The translations under genes and the position numbers were made by a program. 64,000 bases of DNA from Oligoflexia bacterium (GTDB taxonomy: Bacteria; Bdellovibrionota; Bdellovibrionia; JABDDW01). Shown one piece after another: positions 53,675 to 62,653 of the stretch. The notes beneath the pieces are model-generated. The model was given only the letters and a program-made list of their open reading frames with translations, was not told where the DNA came from and did no database searches. The stretch spans positions 124,001 through 188,000 of the forward strand of contig JADJXN010000002.1 in assembly GCA_016715815.1 (NCBI GenBank), written 5' to 3'. Numbering within the stretch: position 1 is the stretch's first letter; the number at the start of each line of letters is the position of its first letter.

Positions 53675-54331
53675 ATGAAAATTTTAGTAATGGGCTTTTG
53701 CTTGCTAATTGCCCTTAGCAATCTCTCTATTGCAGATGAGATTGAAACTACAGATGAAGATAAAACAGTTTACTTGGTCTTAGGCGATGTTCCTGCTTAT
53801 GTTTACAATACAATTTTTCACAAGCAGATACCTGCAAATATGTCGCTAACAGCCACTATTGAAGTTGAAGATAAAAAAGCTCAAAAAATTGAGAGCATCC
53901 ATTTTTGTGTTAATGAAACTACTATCGAAAATTGCTTTCTACTAGAAACAGAAGAAATGATCTCCTTTTTAAAATTAGTCAACAAATACAGAGAATGGGA
54001 AAAAAAGGCCGCCTCCAAAAATGATAAATTTCAAAAAACTATTGGAACCGTAAACGCCATCACCACTAGCCATAAATTATTTGGTCAGCACTACCCAACC
54101 AGCTCCCAAAACTTAGAGTTAATATTTTTTACTAAAAAACCCAAGGATTACCAATTCATTATATCTATGCCAAACAGGTCCACTAGTATTATGCAAATAC
54201 CTAGCACAGATTTTTATATTAGCACAGCTGGAGTTAAAGTGCTTTTGACTGAATTAAATAATAACAATATTAAAACTAAGCTTAAAAAATATTTTGAAGA
54301 GCAAAGTAGAATTAAAACTGAGTATAAATAG
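53675..54331 (+). CDS. Secreted protein of unknown function
   Basis: The 218-residue product has a signal peptide (MKILVMGFCLLIALSNLSIA) and a mature region with YLVLGDVPAYVYNTIFHKQIP, two cysteines (FCVNETTIENCF) that could pair, and a charged, helical C-terminus. No family is recognised. It is single-gene, on the plus strand, and followed by the remnant of an XRE gene on the other strand. Confidence 0.65.
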   Translation: MKILVMGFCLLIALSNLSIADEIETTDEDKTVYLVLGDVPAYVYNTIFHKQIPANMSLTATIEVEDKKAQKIESIHFCVNETTIENCFLLETEEMISFLKLVNKYREWEKKAASKNDKFQKTIGTVNAITTSHKLFGQHYPTSSQNLELIFFTKKPKDYQFIISMPNRSTSIMQIPSTDFYISTAGVKVLLTELNNNNIKTKLKKYFEEQSRIKTEYK

Positions 54332-54355
54332 ATAGAAGCCTACAAAATATTACAG

Positions 54356-54500
54356 CTATTCTTTATTTTTTGAAATATCCACTAACACAGATACGCTAAC
54401 GCCTAAAATATCAGCAATTCTTGCCATAGTATAAACCTCTGGGCTAGTTAAACCATTCTCACTTTTGCTAATAGCACTGCCCACCACCCTCAAAATAAAG
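54356..54500 (-). pseudogene. Truncated XRE regulator remnant
   Basis: The minus strand encodes SAISKSENGLTSPEVYTMAR followed by IADILGVSVSVLVDISKNKE and a stop. This is the C-terminal half of an XRE HTH (recognition helix onward); the first two helices and a start codon are missing. The bases up to 54554 hold only a short tandem motif (GGCCAAATAAGGTCAATT and a similar unit). Confidence 0.7.
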
Positions 54501-54553
54501 GCCTCCCTAGCAGGGCCAAATAAGGTCAATTAAAAATTACCAAACAAAGCCAA

Positions 54554-55006
54554 TTAGAGAATACCTAATTGATATTGCCGAATAAGAGAATAAAATTCTT
54601 TTTGAAGGGTTATTTCATACCTATTTAATACCGCCATACTTGGCAATGACTTCGTGAAGGCCTGGGCCAAACTAGAGCTATCATTTAAACTGAAATTTAG
54701 ATCAAACACATCCTCGCTTAAAATGCCCTTTTCAATTACTAAAACTCTTCTTAAACGCCAGGCGGTAGCCACAAGCTTATCCACTAGCAACTCTTGGAGA
54801 TCATTCTCTGGTTTAAAATGAGTATAAATTCTTTCTGAAAGTTGATTAAATTTATCTTGGTCCTCGTCTTCTAAAACAACCACACTTGATAGCAGTCCAT
54901 GCTTAATAGCATTTTTTGAGACAATTTCTTTACCTTCAATAGTTACGGGTCCCGTACTTTTCTGTGCATTTAACTGATTAGCTAAAATTTGTTTTTCACT
55001 GGCCAT
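54554..55006 (-). CDS. Conserved mobile-element-associated hypothetical protein
   Basis: The 150-residue protein begins with NQLNAQKSTGPVTIEGKEIV and NAIKHGLLS, a pattern (NAxKSTGPxTxEGKxxxxxNAxKHGLxS) seen in a widespread family of unknown function, often in genomic islands. The rest is helical. It follows the XRE gene by 4 bp on the same strand, with AAGGA before its ATG, forming a two-gene unit. No biochemical role is known to me. Confidence 0.72.
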   Translation of the reverse strand: MASEKQILANQLNAQKSTGPVTIEGKEIVSKNAIKHGLLSSVVVLEDEDQDKFNQLSERIYTHFKPENDLQELLVDKLVATAWRLRRVLVIEKGILSEDVFDLNFSLNDSSSLAQAFTKSLPSMAVLNRYEITLQKEFYSLIRQYQLGIL

Positions 55007-55010
55007 AAAA

Positions 55011-55235
55011 CTAATCCTTAAAAAATTCTTTTATTTCTACTTTGAACGCTTGTGATAGGCGATGAAGCGTAAATAAGTTAAAACTATATTCTCCGCCTTC
55101 TATTTTTTGGTAGTGCCTATAATTAAAACCAAAGTCTGTCATGCCCTCTTGTGTTATCCCCTGCTTTTTGCGTAGCCTTTTTACGTTTTCAGCCACCTTT
55201 TTTAAAAGTCTATCATAACCCTTGTCGCTCGCCAT
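55011..55235 (-). CDS. XRE-family helix-turn-helix regulator (second)
   Basis: From ATG 55235 the product is 74 residues: VAENVKRLRKKQGITQEGMT, then FNYRHYQKIEGGEYSFNLFTL and RLSQAFKVEIKEFF, a complete XRE fold. In-frame starts at 55250 and 55271 would add up to 12 residues. An inverted repeat (ACGAACT / AGTTCGT, 55254-55287) lies immediately upstream and is a probable operator. It heads a two-gene unit with the gene at 54554. Confidence 0.8.
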   Translation of the reverse strand: MASDKGYDRLLKKVAENVKRLRKKQGITQEGMTDFGFNYRHYQKIEGGEYSFNLFTLHRLSQAFKVEIKEFFKD

Positions 55236-55253
55236 GATTAAATGGTGCATTAC

Positions 55254-55287
55254 ACGAACTAAATAAAACACGTACTATAAAGTTCGT
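55254..55287. promoter_or_regulatory. Operator-like inverted repeat upstream of the second XRE gene
   Basis: Perfect 7-bp arms ACGAACT (55254-55260) and AGTTCGT (55281-55287) are separated by 20 bp, giving about 27 bp between arm starts. They lie between the XRE gene and the divergent lipoprotein gene at 55340, so may control both. Confidence 0.5.
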
Positions 55288-55339
55288 TATTAAAATGCCG
55301 ATCTTTGCTGCGTTAGCTATATTTTAAATAGGAGGAACT

Positions 55340-55582
55340 GTGAAAAAAACATTACTAACAGCGCTTTTTACTTTAGCTGCATGCGCAAGCCAACCCTTAT
55401 CTCAACAAGAAAAGGCTGTGAGAATACTAAAACGCTCTGATGCGCCCGCTTCTTGTGTAGAAATAGCCAAAGTGACAGCGCCAGGACTCGACTTGACCAA
55501 ATCGCTTGTGAATAACAAAAGACTAAAGCAGATACTTGACTATACCGATGAGTCACTCATACTAAGGAGCTATCAAATATGA
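55340..55582 (+). CDS. Small lipoprotein
   Basis: The 80-residue product starts at GTG 55340 with AGGAGG 5-10 bp upstream. It has a lipobox (LFTLAAC, Cys15) and a short mature domain with RILKRSDAPASCVEIAKVTA, a pattern resembling DUF4156-type lipoproteins but shorter than usual. It overlaps the next gene by 4 bp (ATGA). Confidence 0.68.
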   Translation: MKKTLLTALFTLAACASQPLSQQEKAVRILKRSDAPASCVEIAKVTAPGLDLTKSLVNNKRLKQILDYTDESLILRSYQI

Positions 55583-56088
55583 TTAAGAATACTCGTATTT
55601 TATTTTTTACTTTACTCTTTTGCTCACTACTTACTACCCATTTCGTAAAAGCTGAAGATAAAGCAAAAGAAGAAGGATTAAAGAATGAATTTTCAAAAGT
55701 CCATGAAATCCCTAAATTAAAAAAAGATCAAATTTATGAAAAGGCGAGGCAATGGTTTTCCGAGTCGTTTGTAAGTGGGAAAGAAGTTGTTGACTATGGA
55801 AACAAGGAGGAGGGAACAATTATTGGAAATGGTGAAGCCAAAACAGGAATGGCTTTTATAGTTGAGCAATGGGTTAAGTTTCGTCTTCGGGTAGATATTA
55901 AGGACGGTCGCTATAAAACTACCGTTAAATTTATAGAACGCTTTCAGAAAGATACTAACGGCCAATACAATACTCCAAATGTTTCAAAGGCCAGAAATAA
56001 GGAAGAAATTGAGACACTTGAAAAAATGATAGACGATTTGAAAAAATATATTGCCTCAGAAGAATCTCCAAAAAAAGATAATTGGTGA
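55579..56088 (+). CDS. Secreted DUF4468-like protein
   Basis: The 169-residue protein has a signal peptide (MIKNTRILFFTLLFCSLLTTHFVKA). The mature part carries IYEKARQWFSESF, VVDYGNKEEGTIIGNG and VKFRLRVDIKDGRYKTTVKF, the layout of DUF4468 domains with a TBP-like fold seen in periplasmic proteins. The C-terminus is charged. It is translationally coupled to the small lipoprotein gene in front. Function unknown. Confidence 0.75.
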   Translation: MIKNTRILFFTLLFCSLLTTHFVKAEDKAKEEGLKNEFSKVHEIPKLKKDQIYEKARQWFSESFVSGKEVVDYGNKEEGTIIGNGEAKTGMAFIVEQWVKFRLRVDIKDGRYKTTVKFIERFQKDTNGQYNTPNVSKARNKEEIETLEKMIDDLKKYIASEESPKKDNW

Positions 56089-56233
56089 TTAAAACTCCCA
56101 GAGAATATGAACTTTTATTCTTATAGTAATCTCCATTGGGTCAGCTTAAAACAAACCTATAACCCTGTAGATTTTGGGGATACGGGAAGATGTCCGCAGA
56201 TCCGTTAGACTTTGTTAGAAGGGCCGTTGACAT

Positions 56234-56345
56234 TTACGCTGCCTCTGTTTGAGTTTCAAGTAATAAAGTTCTTAATTCCTGAACAACAATTGGAATTTGT
56301 TTAAAACCTTCTAGCAGCAACTCTCTTTGCAAAATGTTCTGGAGA
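56234..56345 (-). pseudogene. Possible decayed gene end (low support)
   Basis: The minus strand reads EGFKQIPIVVQELRTLLLETQTEAA before a stop when split as EGFKQIPIVVQ and ELRTLLLETQTEAA; an adjacent frame just before it reads KQSPEHFAKRVAARRF. Together they look like a frameshifted C-terminus of a helical protein. No start is present and no family is recognised. Confidence 0.3.
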
Positions 56346-56352
56346 CTGTTTT

Positions 56353-57081
56353 TTATTCAAGCCAATTAAGATAGCCTTTCCATATTTTATTTACGTCTCT
56401 TTTAACTTCTATTCCTAATAAAATCTGAATGTCATCTAACATTGCAGAAATTATTTCCTTTGCCTTTTCAAGACTAGTTTGACGAACGATAATATCAACC
56501 ATACAACCTAAATCCTGCATGGAAGAGTACCTCTCTGTCTCTGCATTTACTACTAGCATTAATAAAAGCATTTTACGCATATACTCTGCAAAGGACCTCT
56601 CTACAAAAGTAGAATACCAGCTAGAAGCACCCGTTTTAATGAAATCACTATGTGTATCAATAGTTAATTTACTAATTTTAAATAGTTTACTTTTAAAAAC
56701 ATTTCGGTATTCAATTTTAGCGCACTCATCCCTAACGCTTTCTGTTCCCTGCATTTTGCTCCCCAAACCACGAGGCTTTTTATCCATAATTGATGCGCTC
56801 CCAATTTCATAAAGTATAGGAATAAAGCATTCTGCTAATTCTGGTAGACGGCTCTTTTTAAGTAAATTTGTATATGAACTACAAATAGTTATAAGGTAGT
56901 CAAATATCTGCTTTTGATGGCTATAAAATGAGGCATCAATTTGACTGTAAATATAGTCGTATTTTTCAACTCGCTCTGCCCTAAATTGTTTCAAGTGTGA
57001 GGAAATATCGCGCGCTACAATACGTTCGTCTTTATACCCTACTTTTTTCGCTAGTTTAGAACGAGCTACATCAAGCTTCAT
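56353..57081 (-). CDS. Hypothetical cytoplasmic helical protein
   Basis: The 242-residue product has no signal peptide; one moderately hydrophobic stretch (MRKMLLLMLVVNAE, about residues 168-181) probably lies in a helix of the core. It is largely helical with evenly spread charges. No motif is recognised. It is divergent from the excisionase-like gene, with 54 bp between them, and could be a regulator or partner of the recombination module. Confidence 0.6.
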   Translation of the reverse strand: MKLDVARSKLAKKVGYKDERIVARDISSHLKQFRAERVEKYDYIYSQIDASFYSHQKQIFDYLITICSSYTNLLKKSRLPELAECFIPILYEIGSASIMDKKPRGLGSKMQGTESVRDECAKIEYRNVFKSKLFKISKLTIDTHSDFIKTGASSWYSTFVERSFAEYMRKMLLLMLVVNAETERYSSMQDLGCMVDIIVRQTSLEKAKEIISAMLDDIQILLGIEVKRDVNKIWKGYLNWLE

Positions 57082-57135
57082 TCTGTAGATTTCTCACATC
57101 AAACAATAATTAGCAACTCCAGAAAGGAGCAAATT

Positions 57136-57318
57136 ATGACAAACAAGAAATTATATTCAATCAAAGAAGCCGCAGAAATACTGGCAATAAAAAAGAGTCG
57201 GCTCAGAACTGCAATTTTTAGAAAAGAGGTTAGCTTCGTGAAAATAGGCAGGCTGGTACGCTTCTTACCCGAACAACTTGAAGCCTGGGTTCAGCAGGGT
57301 TTAAGAGGGCAGAAATGA
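57136..57318 (+). CDS. Excisionase-like MerR/HTH_17 DNA-binding protein
   Basis: The 60-residue product has AAAGGAG before its ATG and the helix_turn_helix_17 pattern: LYSIKEAAEILAIKKSRLRT, then VKIGRLVRFLPEQLEAWVQQG. Such proteins act as excisionases or as regulators of replication modules in integrative elements. It overlaps the next gene by 4 bp, giving an operon with the P-loop ATPase. Its position suits directionality control of the integrase, by inference. Confidence 0.82.
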   Translation: MTNKKLYSIKEAAEILAIKKSRLRTAIFRKEVSFVKIGRLVRFLPEQLEAWVQQGLRGQK

Positions 57319-57515
57319 GAAACTTTAAAGAACAACAGTTAAAGCTTTCGATCTGCCATGCCAAGGATGAAGTTCATTATGTAAAAAACCTTATTGATGA
57401 ACTAGGTAAAAAATTAAATTTACACATCATAACTGATTTTAGCGAAAGAGTTGATGATGCCTTTAGCCATATTTTTCGATTAATTCGGGAGTGCGAAATT
57501 AAATCTAAAAATTAA
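57315..57515 (+). CDS. Small hypothetical protein in the replication/recombination operon
   Basis: The 66-residue product starts within the excisionase-like stop (ATGA). It is charged, with LIDELGKKLNLHIITDFSER, and lacks membrane or metal motifs. Tight coupling to its neighbours argues it is real. No family is recognised. Confidence 0.6.
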   Translation: MRNFKEQQLKLSICHAKDEVHYVKNLIDELGKKLNLHIITDFSERVDDAFSHIFRLIRECEIKSKN

Positions 57516-57516
57516 A

Positions 57517-57536
57517 GGAGAGGTTGCCGCCTCTCC
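57517..57536. promoter_or_regulatory. Hairpin in the leader of the P-loop ATPase gene
   Basis: GGAGAGG and CCTCTCC form a 7-bp stem with a 6-nt loop. The left arm contains the only strong Shine-Dalgarno-like sequence, about 30 nt upstream of ATG 57555, so the stem could limit expression of the ATPase. There is no T run. Confidence 0.5.
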
Positions 57537-57554
57537 AGAAAGTGATTATTTATT

Positions 57555-59099
57555 ATGGAATCTAATAATGAAAATATCGAACAAACCAAAAGCAGTCAAT
57601 TATCAAAAAAAATAATTGATAAGCTAAACTTAGAGCAAGTTGTCTTTTTTAAAGATGAATATGGGGACGCATATTGTTTTTGCACTATTAACAATGCTTC
57701 TAAGGCTTATCCAATTAGAGGCAGCGACTTTCAAGACTATATAAGACACTTTGTCTACATTCATTTTTCCCGAGGGTTATCAAGACAAACTTTAGAGGAA
57801 ATTTGTTGCAACCTAGAGGCAAAAGCTAAGTTTACAGGCAATGAACATGCATTACATGTCAGAGTCGCTCAGCATGAAAATGGCTTTTATTACGACCTAG
57901 GAACTAATTACGTAAAAATTTCTGATACTGGATGGGAGATTGGCAACACACCTCTAATCTTATTTAAAAAATACCCTATTATGAAAAATCAGGTTTGTCC
58001 TGAGTCCGGTGGCAATATTAATAAGTTGTTTGATTTTGTTAATGTCAAAAATAAAGATCAACAAGTACTAATTTTAACTTTTTTAATATCATCCTTTATA
58101 CCTGAAATCGGACACCCGATTTTAATTTTAAGTGGGCCTCAAGGTTCTGCTAAATCAAGTTGCTTACGTTATTTATGCAGAATAATTGACCCCTGCCATA
58201 CTAGTGACATCGAATTAATTAATTCTGAATCTTTTATGCAAGCAGCATCACATCGCTGGGTTATACCATTAGATAATCTAAGAAGACTAAAAGACAACTA
58301 TTCAGACCTGCTTTGCAAGCTTGTAACTGGAGCTGGGCACTCAAAGCGAAGGCTATACACCGACGATGACGACATTATTTATAAATTAAAAAGAGTTTTA
58401 ATATTAAATGGAATTAATTTACCCGTTGAGAATCCTGATGCCTTAGATAGAAGCTTAATAATTGAGCTAGAACGAGTTACTGAGGAAAATAGAAAAGAAG
58501 AGCTATTACTTGAACAAGATTTTAGTCAGGCTTTGCCGCAATTACTTGGGGCCTGTTTTGATGTTTTGTCAAAAGCAATGGCAATAAAACCAACAATAAT
58601 ACTTAAGAACAAAAAAAGAATGGCTGACTTTGTAGTTTGGGGATGTGCTATAGCAAAAGCGTTAGGGTTTTCAGAAGATGACTTTTTGTCTGCTTATGAT
58701 AAAAATATTAAAATATCAATTGAGGAGTCATTAGATGCTTCTCCAGTTGGGGTATTACTTCTTTGCTACCTTGAAAAATATGGATCGATTGAGGGAACTC
58801 CTACCCGCGTATTAGAGATGCTCAAGCTTGACATGAGTCTGCCACATATTGATGAAAGACTGTTACCAAGAACAGGCCGATCTTTTGGGAGAAAACTACA
58901 AGAACTAAAGCCCAATTTAGAATTTCTGGGTTATGAGGTTGTGAGAAACCGCGGTAAAGAGCGCATTATTCATATTTTTAGAAAAAAGTCAGAAAATAAC
59001 GACGAAAACGTCGTAACGACGACGACAAACGGTCAATCACGACATTACGACGATAACGACATTAGTTTTGAGAACTTTGATGCAGATATCCCTTTTTAA
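57555..59099 (+). CDS. P-loop ATPase, primase/helicase-like replication protein of the element
   Basis: The 514-residue protein has a Walker A at residues 193-201 (SGPQGSAKS), a likely Walker B/sensor region (SHRWVIPLDNLRR), and LNGINLPVENPDALDRSLII with the sensor and Arg-finger features of superfamily-3/D5-like element replication ATPases. The N-terminal 130 residues are a separate alpha/beta domain, without an obvious archaeo-eukaryotic primase motif. The C-terminal tail is low-complexity (N/D/T-rich). Related proteins are found in integrative elements and satellites, where they support replication after excision. The DNA for the tail is rich in ACGAC repeats. Confidence 0.78.
   Translation: MESNNENIEQTKSSQLSKKIIDKLNLEQVVFFKDEYGDAYCFCTINNASKAYPIRGSDFQDYIRHFVYIHFSRGLSRQTLEEICCNLEAKAKFTGNEHALHVRVAQHENGFYYDLGTNYVKISDTGWEIGNTPLILFKKYPIMKNQVCPESGGNINKLFDFVNVKNKDQQVLILTFLISSFIPEIGHPILILSGPQGSAKSSCLRYLCRIIDPCHTSDIELINSESFMQAASHRWVIPLDNLRRLKDNYSDLLCKLVTGAGHSKRRLYTDDDDIIYKLKRVLILNGINLPVENPDALDRSLIIELERVTEENRKEELLLEQDFSQALPQLLGACFDVLSKAMAIKPTIILKNKKRMADFVVWGCAIAKALGFSEDDFLSAYDKNIKISIEESLDASPVGVLLLCYLEKYGSIEGTPTRVLEMLKLDMSLPHIDERLLPRTGRSFGRKLQELKPNLEFLGYEVVRNRGKERIIHIFRKKSENNDENVVTTTTNGQSRHYDDNDISFENFDADIPF
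58999..59060. repeat. ACGAC repeat cluster in the ATPase gene 3' end
   Basis: Seven ACGAC units start at 58999, 59016, 59019, 59022, 59039, 59047 and 59056, with an inverted GTCGT at 59010, in an otherwise AT-rich gene. They encode the low-complexity tail. Iteron-like arrays at such places can act as replication origins; codon-repeat drift is the alternative. Confidence 0.4.
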
Positions 59100-59224
59100 A
59101 TTAATGTTTGTTCTGTGCAATTGCTTGTTGCCTGGTTTAGTTTTTGCTAGTTTACAGTGTGAAATACTGCGATCTTTGAAAACTAAATCAGGCCACAGAT
59201 TGCCTCTCAACCGAGGAGCAATTT

Positions 59225-60337
59225 ATGGAGAAAATTAAAAGAGATAAGGGCGTGATGTTTAGAGAAAAAGTTTATATTAACGGCAGACCCGTTAGCAAAT
59301 CTTTTACCCGAAAAAGTGACGCCCTTTTATGGAAGCGCAAAACTCTTAATAAAAGAGACCATTTTGAACTTACCGGTATTGTTATTAAAGACAACCTGAC
59401 CTTTACTGAATTTGTTGATGTTTGGTTTAAAGATAAGGTTCAATTAAGGCTAACGCCAGCAACACAAACCAAATACAGTGGCGAAATTAAAAACTATTTT
59501 TTACCTGTAATTGGCAATTTAAAGCTAAGAGACATTACAACAAGCCATGCTAATAAAATTTTAGCCAACCTAAAAGCCGCCGGTAGAATGCCAAGGGGGA
59601 TAAATGCCTCAATTGAAATACTTAAAGGCATATTTAACGACGCTATAAGATGGGACCACCTCACTATTAGTCCTTTAAGAAACTTTAAACTTTTAAAGGT
59701 TGATCCCTCAAAGGATGTCTTTTGGACTAAAAATGAAATTGAGAGATTTTTAAGATCAACTATCAATGATCCAAATTACCCAATTTATGTTTTAGTATTA
59801 AACTCGGGGCTTAGAAAAGGCGAGGTTGCAGGTATTAAATGGGATTGCGTTTCTTTTGAAAGAAAAACAATTGATGTGATTAGGACTTACAGCCGCCATG
59901 GTTTACGTGAAGCCACTAAAACTTATGAAAGAAGAACCATTCCCATGAATGACCAAGTTCAAAAAGTTTTATGGCCTCTAGTTAAACAACAGCGAAGTAG
60001 TTTTGTCTTTAGCCAACCAGATAGCACCCCCATTGATACTAATCACCTCTACAGGGTTTTTGAAAAAGCTCAAAAAAAGGCAGGCATTGAAAATAAAATC
60101 AGGTTTCATGATCTTCGCCACACATTTGCCTCACACTTTATGATGAACGGGGGCAACCTTTATGACCTTCAAAAAATACTTGGTCATAAAAGAATTGAGC
60201 AAACTCAAAGATACGCACATCTAAGTCCAACCCACTTAGAAAACGCAATTAAGATAGTTAGTTTTGGAGTGAATAGCCCAGATTTAGCCCACACGGAAGA
60301 GGCAAAAACTAAATTCACAATAGTTAACAATGCTTAA
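59225..60337 (+). CDS. int: Tyrosine recombinase (integrase) of the island
   Basis: The 370-residue protein has an N-terminal AP2-like/arm-binding region (MFREKVYINGRPVSKSFTRK), a SAM-like core-binding domain (about 65-160) and the catalytic domain with Arg197 (GLRKGE), His295-x-x-Arg298 (HDLRH), His321 (LGHKR) and nucleophile Tyr330 (RYAHLSP). All five are present. The ATG has GAGGAG upstream. The gene ends 8 bp before the tRNA-Phe CCA end, the standard position. A 40-residue tail follows the Tyr; its DNA contains a TAGCCCA-type repeat shared with the left end of the island. Confidence 0.95.
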   Translation: MEKIKRDKGVMFREKVYINGRPVSKSFTRKSDALLWKRKTLNKRDHFELTGIVIKDNLTFTEFVDVWFKDKVQLRLTPATQTKYSGEIKNYFLPVIGNLKLRDITTSHANKILANLKAAGRMPRGINASIEILKGIFNDAIRWDHLTISPLRNFKLLKVDPSKDVFWTKNEIERFLRSTINDPNYPIYVLVLNSGLRKGEVAGIKWDCVSFERKTIDVIRTYSRHGLREATKTYERRTIPMNDQVQKVLWPLVKQQRSSFVFSQPDSTPIDTNHLYRVFEKAQKKAGIENKIRFHDLRHTFASHFMMNGGNLYDLQKILGHKRIEQTQRYAHLSPTHLENAIKIVSFGVNSPDLAHTEEAKTKFTIVNNA

Positions 60338-60345
60338 AAGGAGTG

Positions 60346-60421
<76 letters not shown>

Positions 60422-60542
60422 AGTGTTTTTAAAGACATCCAAACTTTGTACTGGCGTTGAAACATACTGTCAAAAAGAAACTTTTCAAAATACAAGATTA
60501 TACTTAGCGTTATTTTTTAGCAGGTGAGATGATACTCTTTCT

Positions 60543-61883
60543 ATGACTCGAAGTCTTCGCGCTCTTGCCCATAAAAATTATCTTCTTATCTGGATAGGCT
60601 CCCTTTTATCTAACATAGGCAATTGGGTGCAAAATGTAGCTGAAGGCTGGGTCGTGGCAGATCAAACACGCTCTGCCTTTTTAGTTGAAATGATAAGTTT
60701 TTCACAATTTTTGCCCGTTATCTTTTTAGTTATTCCAGCGGGAATTATTGCAGATAAATATAACCGCAAAAAAGTTCTCTTCGGCGCCCAACTTGCCATG
60801 TGCTTAATTGCAATTATTTTAGCAATCACTTCTCATTTAAATTTACTCACACCTTATTTTTTAATTTCCATGGCCTTTTTTGAAGGTGCTGCTTGGGCCG
60901 TTGGCGGCCCCACATGGCATACTGTAATCCCTAATCTTGTTCCAAGAAAAGATTTAGAATCGGCAATTTCGCTTAACTCTATTCAATATAATATTGCTCG
61001 CCTGATAGGCCCCGCTATTGCCGGAGTTGTCATTGCAAAATATGGTGTGGCTTGGGCCTTTGATATTAATGCCATAAGTTTCATCGCAGTAATTTTAGCA
61101 ATACTAATGGTGCAACTAAAACCTCGCAATGAAATGCCAACGCAAACTGATGACGTAGTTAATTTTTCTCAAGCTTGGGGCTGGATAGATACTCATAAGG
61201 GAGCAAAAAGAATTTTAATTACCATCACTCTTTTTGCTGTTTTTTCTGCTCCCATACAAGGCTTAATGCCAATTTTTGCAACAAACGTTTTTCTTGTGCC
61301 ACCACAAGGTTTAGGAGCGCTTTTTGCCTGTTTAGGAGCAGGCGCTGTTATTGGTGCATTTTTGCTGGGAACTTTGCCACTTAATTACCCGCGCCACCAC
61401 CTTATTCCCTTAACAATGCTTATGTTAGGCATTACTGTGGCTATTTATTCTTCTGTTAATAATTTTTATGTAGCTTGCACTCTTATGGTTTTTATAGGGA
61501 TTTTTTGGCTTGCCACAATGGTTGCTTGCAATACGGCCATGCAACTTTTAGTGCCAGATAAAATGCGAGGTCGTGTTATGAGTGTTTTACTCATGGGACA
61601 TGTTGGTATGCTTCCTATTGGGCATTTATCAGCAGGCTTATTGGCAGAGTATTTAAACCCACAAATCACTTTAGGCCTGGCTAGTGTTGGGTTAATAATT
61701 TATGCGCTTTTTACTCTCTGGCACAGAGAACCCGGCATTGATGGAATTACGTATACTCCACATAAAATTAGGCTTAAAAACTTTTTTTCTGATGTGGTTT
61801 TAGCGACTCCCTACAGAATTCATCACAAAAGATTAGCCGCTGAAAAATTAGCCTCAACCACTTCCTCATCCGATCTTGTGTAA
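60543..61883 (+). CDS. MFS transporter (EntS-like exporter family)
   Basis: The 446-residue protein has about 11-12 membrane helices and the EntS/MFS_3 pattern: LLIWIGSLLSNIGNWVQNVAEGW, PAGIIADKYNRKKVLFGAQL (motif A) and GRVMSVLLMGHVGMLPIGHL. Members export siderophores such as enterobactin or other small molecules. No siderophore genes are nearby, so the substrate is open. It is the first chromosomal gene right of the tRNA. Confidence 0.88.
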   Translation: MTRSLRALAHKNYLLIWIGSLLSNIGNWVQNVAEGWVVADQTRSAFLVEMISFSQFLPVIFLVIPAGIIADKYNRKKVLFGAQLAMCLIAIILAITSHLNLLTPYFLISMAFFEGAAWAVGGPTWHTVIPNLVPRKDLESAISLNSIQYNIARLIGPAIAGVVIAKYGVAWAFDINAISFIAVILAILMVQLKPRNEMPTQTDDVVNFSQAWGWIDTHKGAKRILITITLFAVFSAPIQGLMPIFATNVFLVPPQGLGALFACLGAGAVIGAFLLGTLPLNYPRHHLIPLTMLMLGITVAIYSSVNNFYVACTLMVFIGIFWLATMVACNTAMQLLVPDKMRGRVMSVLLMGHVGMLPIGHLSAGLLAEYLNPQITLGLASVGLIIYALFTLWHREPGIDGITYTPHKIRLKNFFSDVVLATPYRIHHKRLAAEKLASTTSSSDLV

Positions 61884-61954
61884 ATTGGCATTAAATTAGC
61901 ACTCTTTTAATATTTGATATTAATAGGCGTTTTAATTACTTAAGGGCTATTATT

Positions 61955-62614
61955 GTGACAATTTTGAGGCCAACTGTATTATTGTTTTTAGTTTTTTTAA
62001 TCCCCTCTTTTGGTCAAGCCCAGCAATACAGTGGGCTTTTAGGTTTGTTAAAGGCTTGCATGCAAGCTAGTAACAGCTCCAATCAAGAAAACCTTCGCTT
62101 AGAGAACGAAAATACCTTTTTTTATGAAAGCATTTCTTCCTCGCCATATCTTCCTAAAATACGTCAGCAAATGAGCTTTTTTATTAGGCACCCCCAACTA
62201 AGGGGCTATGGCGGTTTTTTATTTTCTCCAAAAGCCCTTTATAGTTTTGTTAATGGAAGTGATATTTTTCATATTAATATTCCTACAGGAGGCGCTTCAT
62301 TCCATTTGGCTTTAGATATTAGAGAAAATTCTGCCATAGCGGAATTTAGACCAGGTCTTGATGACGGCGCACATACCGTTATTAGCGGCCTTATTATTGA
62401 TCGCTTTGAACATCTGATTAAAAAAAATCCCTTTTTTATAAAACTTAAAGGTCGTTTTTCTGACATAGATGCTAAAACCGTTGATGAAATCCCTGAAGAT
62501 GAAATGCCCAGCCCTTATTTTAGAATACAATTTAAGGAGCTTAAAGATTTTCAAGCTTTTTTGGAAATGACAGACAAGTGGTATCAGGTTTCTGACCCCA
62601 ATCGAGACCCATAA
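61955..62614 (+). CDS. Secreted protein of unknown function
   Basis: The 219-residue product starts at GTG 61955 with TAAGGG upstream and has a signal peptide (MTILRPTVLLFLVFLIPSFGQAQ). The mature protein has no cysteine pair pattern or known motif; a central segment (FLFSPKALYSFVNGSDIFHI) looks beta-rich. It ends 39 bp before eutB, with a short ATAATC-GTTT-GATTAT hairpin (62611-62626) between them. No family is recognised. Confidence 0.7.
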   Translation: MTILRPTVLLFLVFLIPSFGQAQQYSGLLGLLKACMQASNSSNQENLRLENENTFFYESISSSPYLPKIRQQMSFFIRHPQLRGYGGFLFSPKALYSFVNGSDIFHINIPTGGASFHLALDIRENSAIAEFRPGLDDGAHTVISGLIIDRFEHLIKKNPFFIKLKGRFSDIDAKTVDEIPEDEMPSPYFRIQFKELKDFQAFLEMTDKWYQVSDPNRDP

Positions 62615-62653
62615 TCGTTTGATTATCATTTAAAAGCTTGCTAGCGTTTATAT

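Noticed and set aside
57136..59099. Prophage
   Set aside because: Excisionase-like, ATPase and integrase genes are present, but no capsid, terminase, portal, tail or lysis gene occurs between the attachment sites.
62611..62626. Intrinsic terminator before eutB
   Set aside because: The stem is only 6 A/T-rich base pairs with no proper T run; mentioned only in passing.
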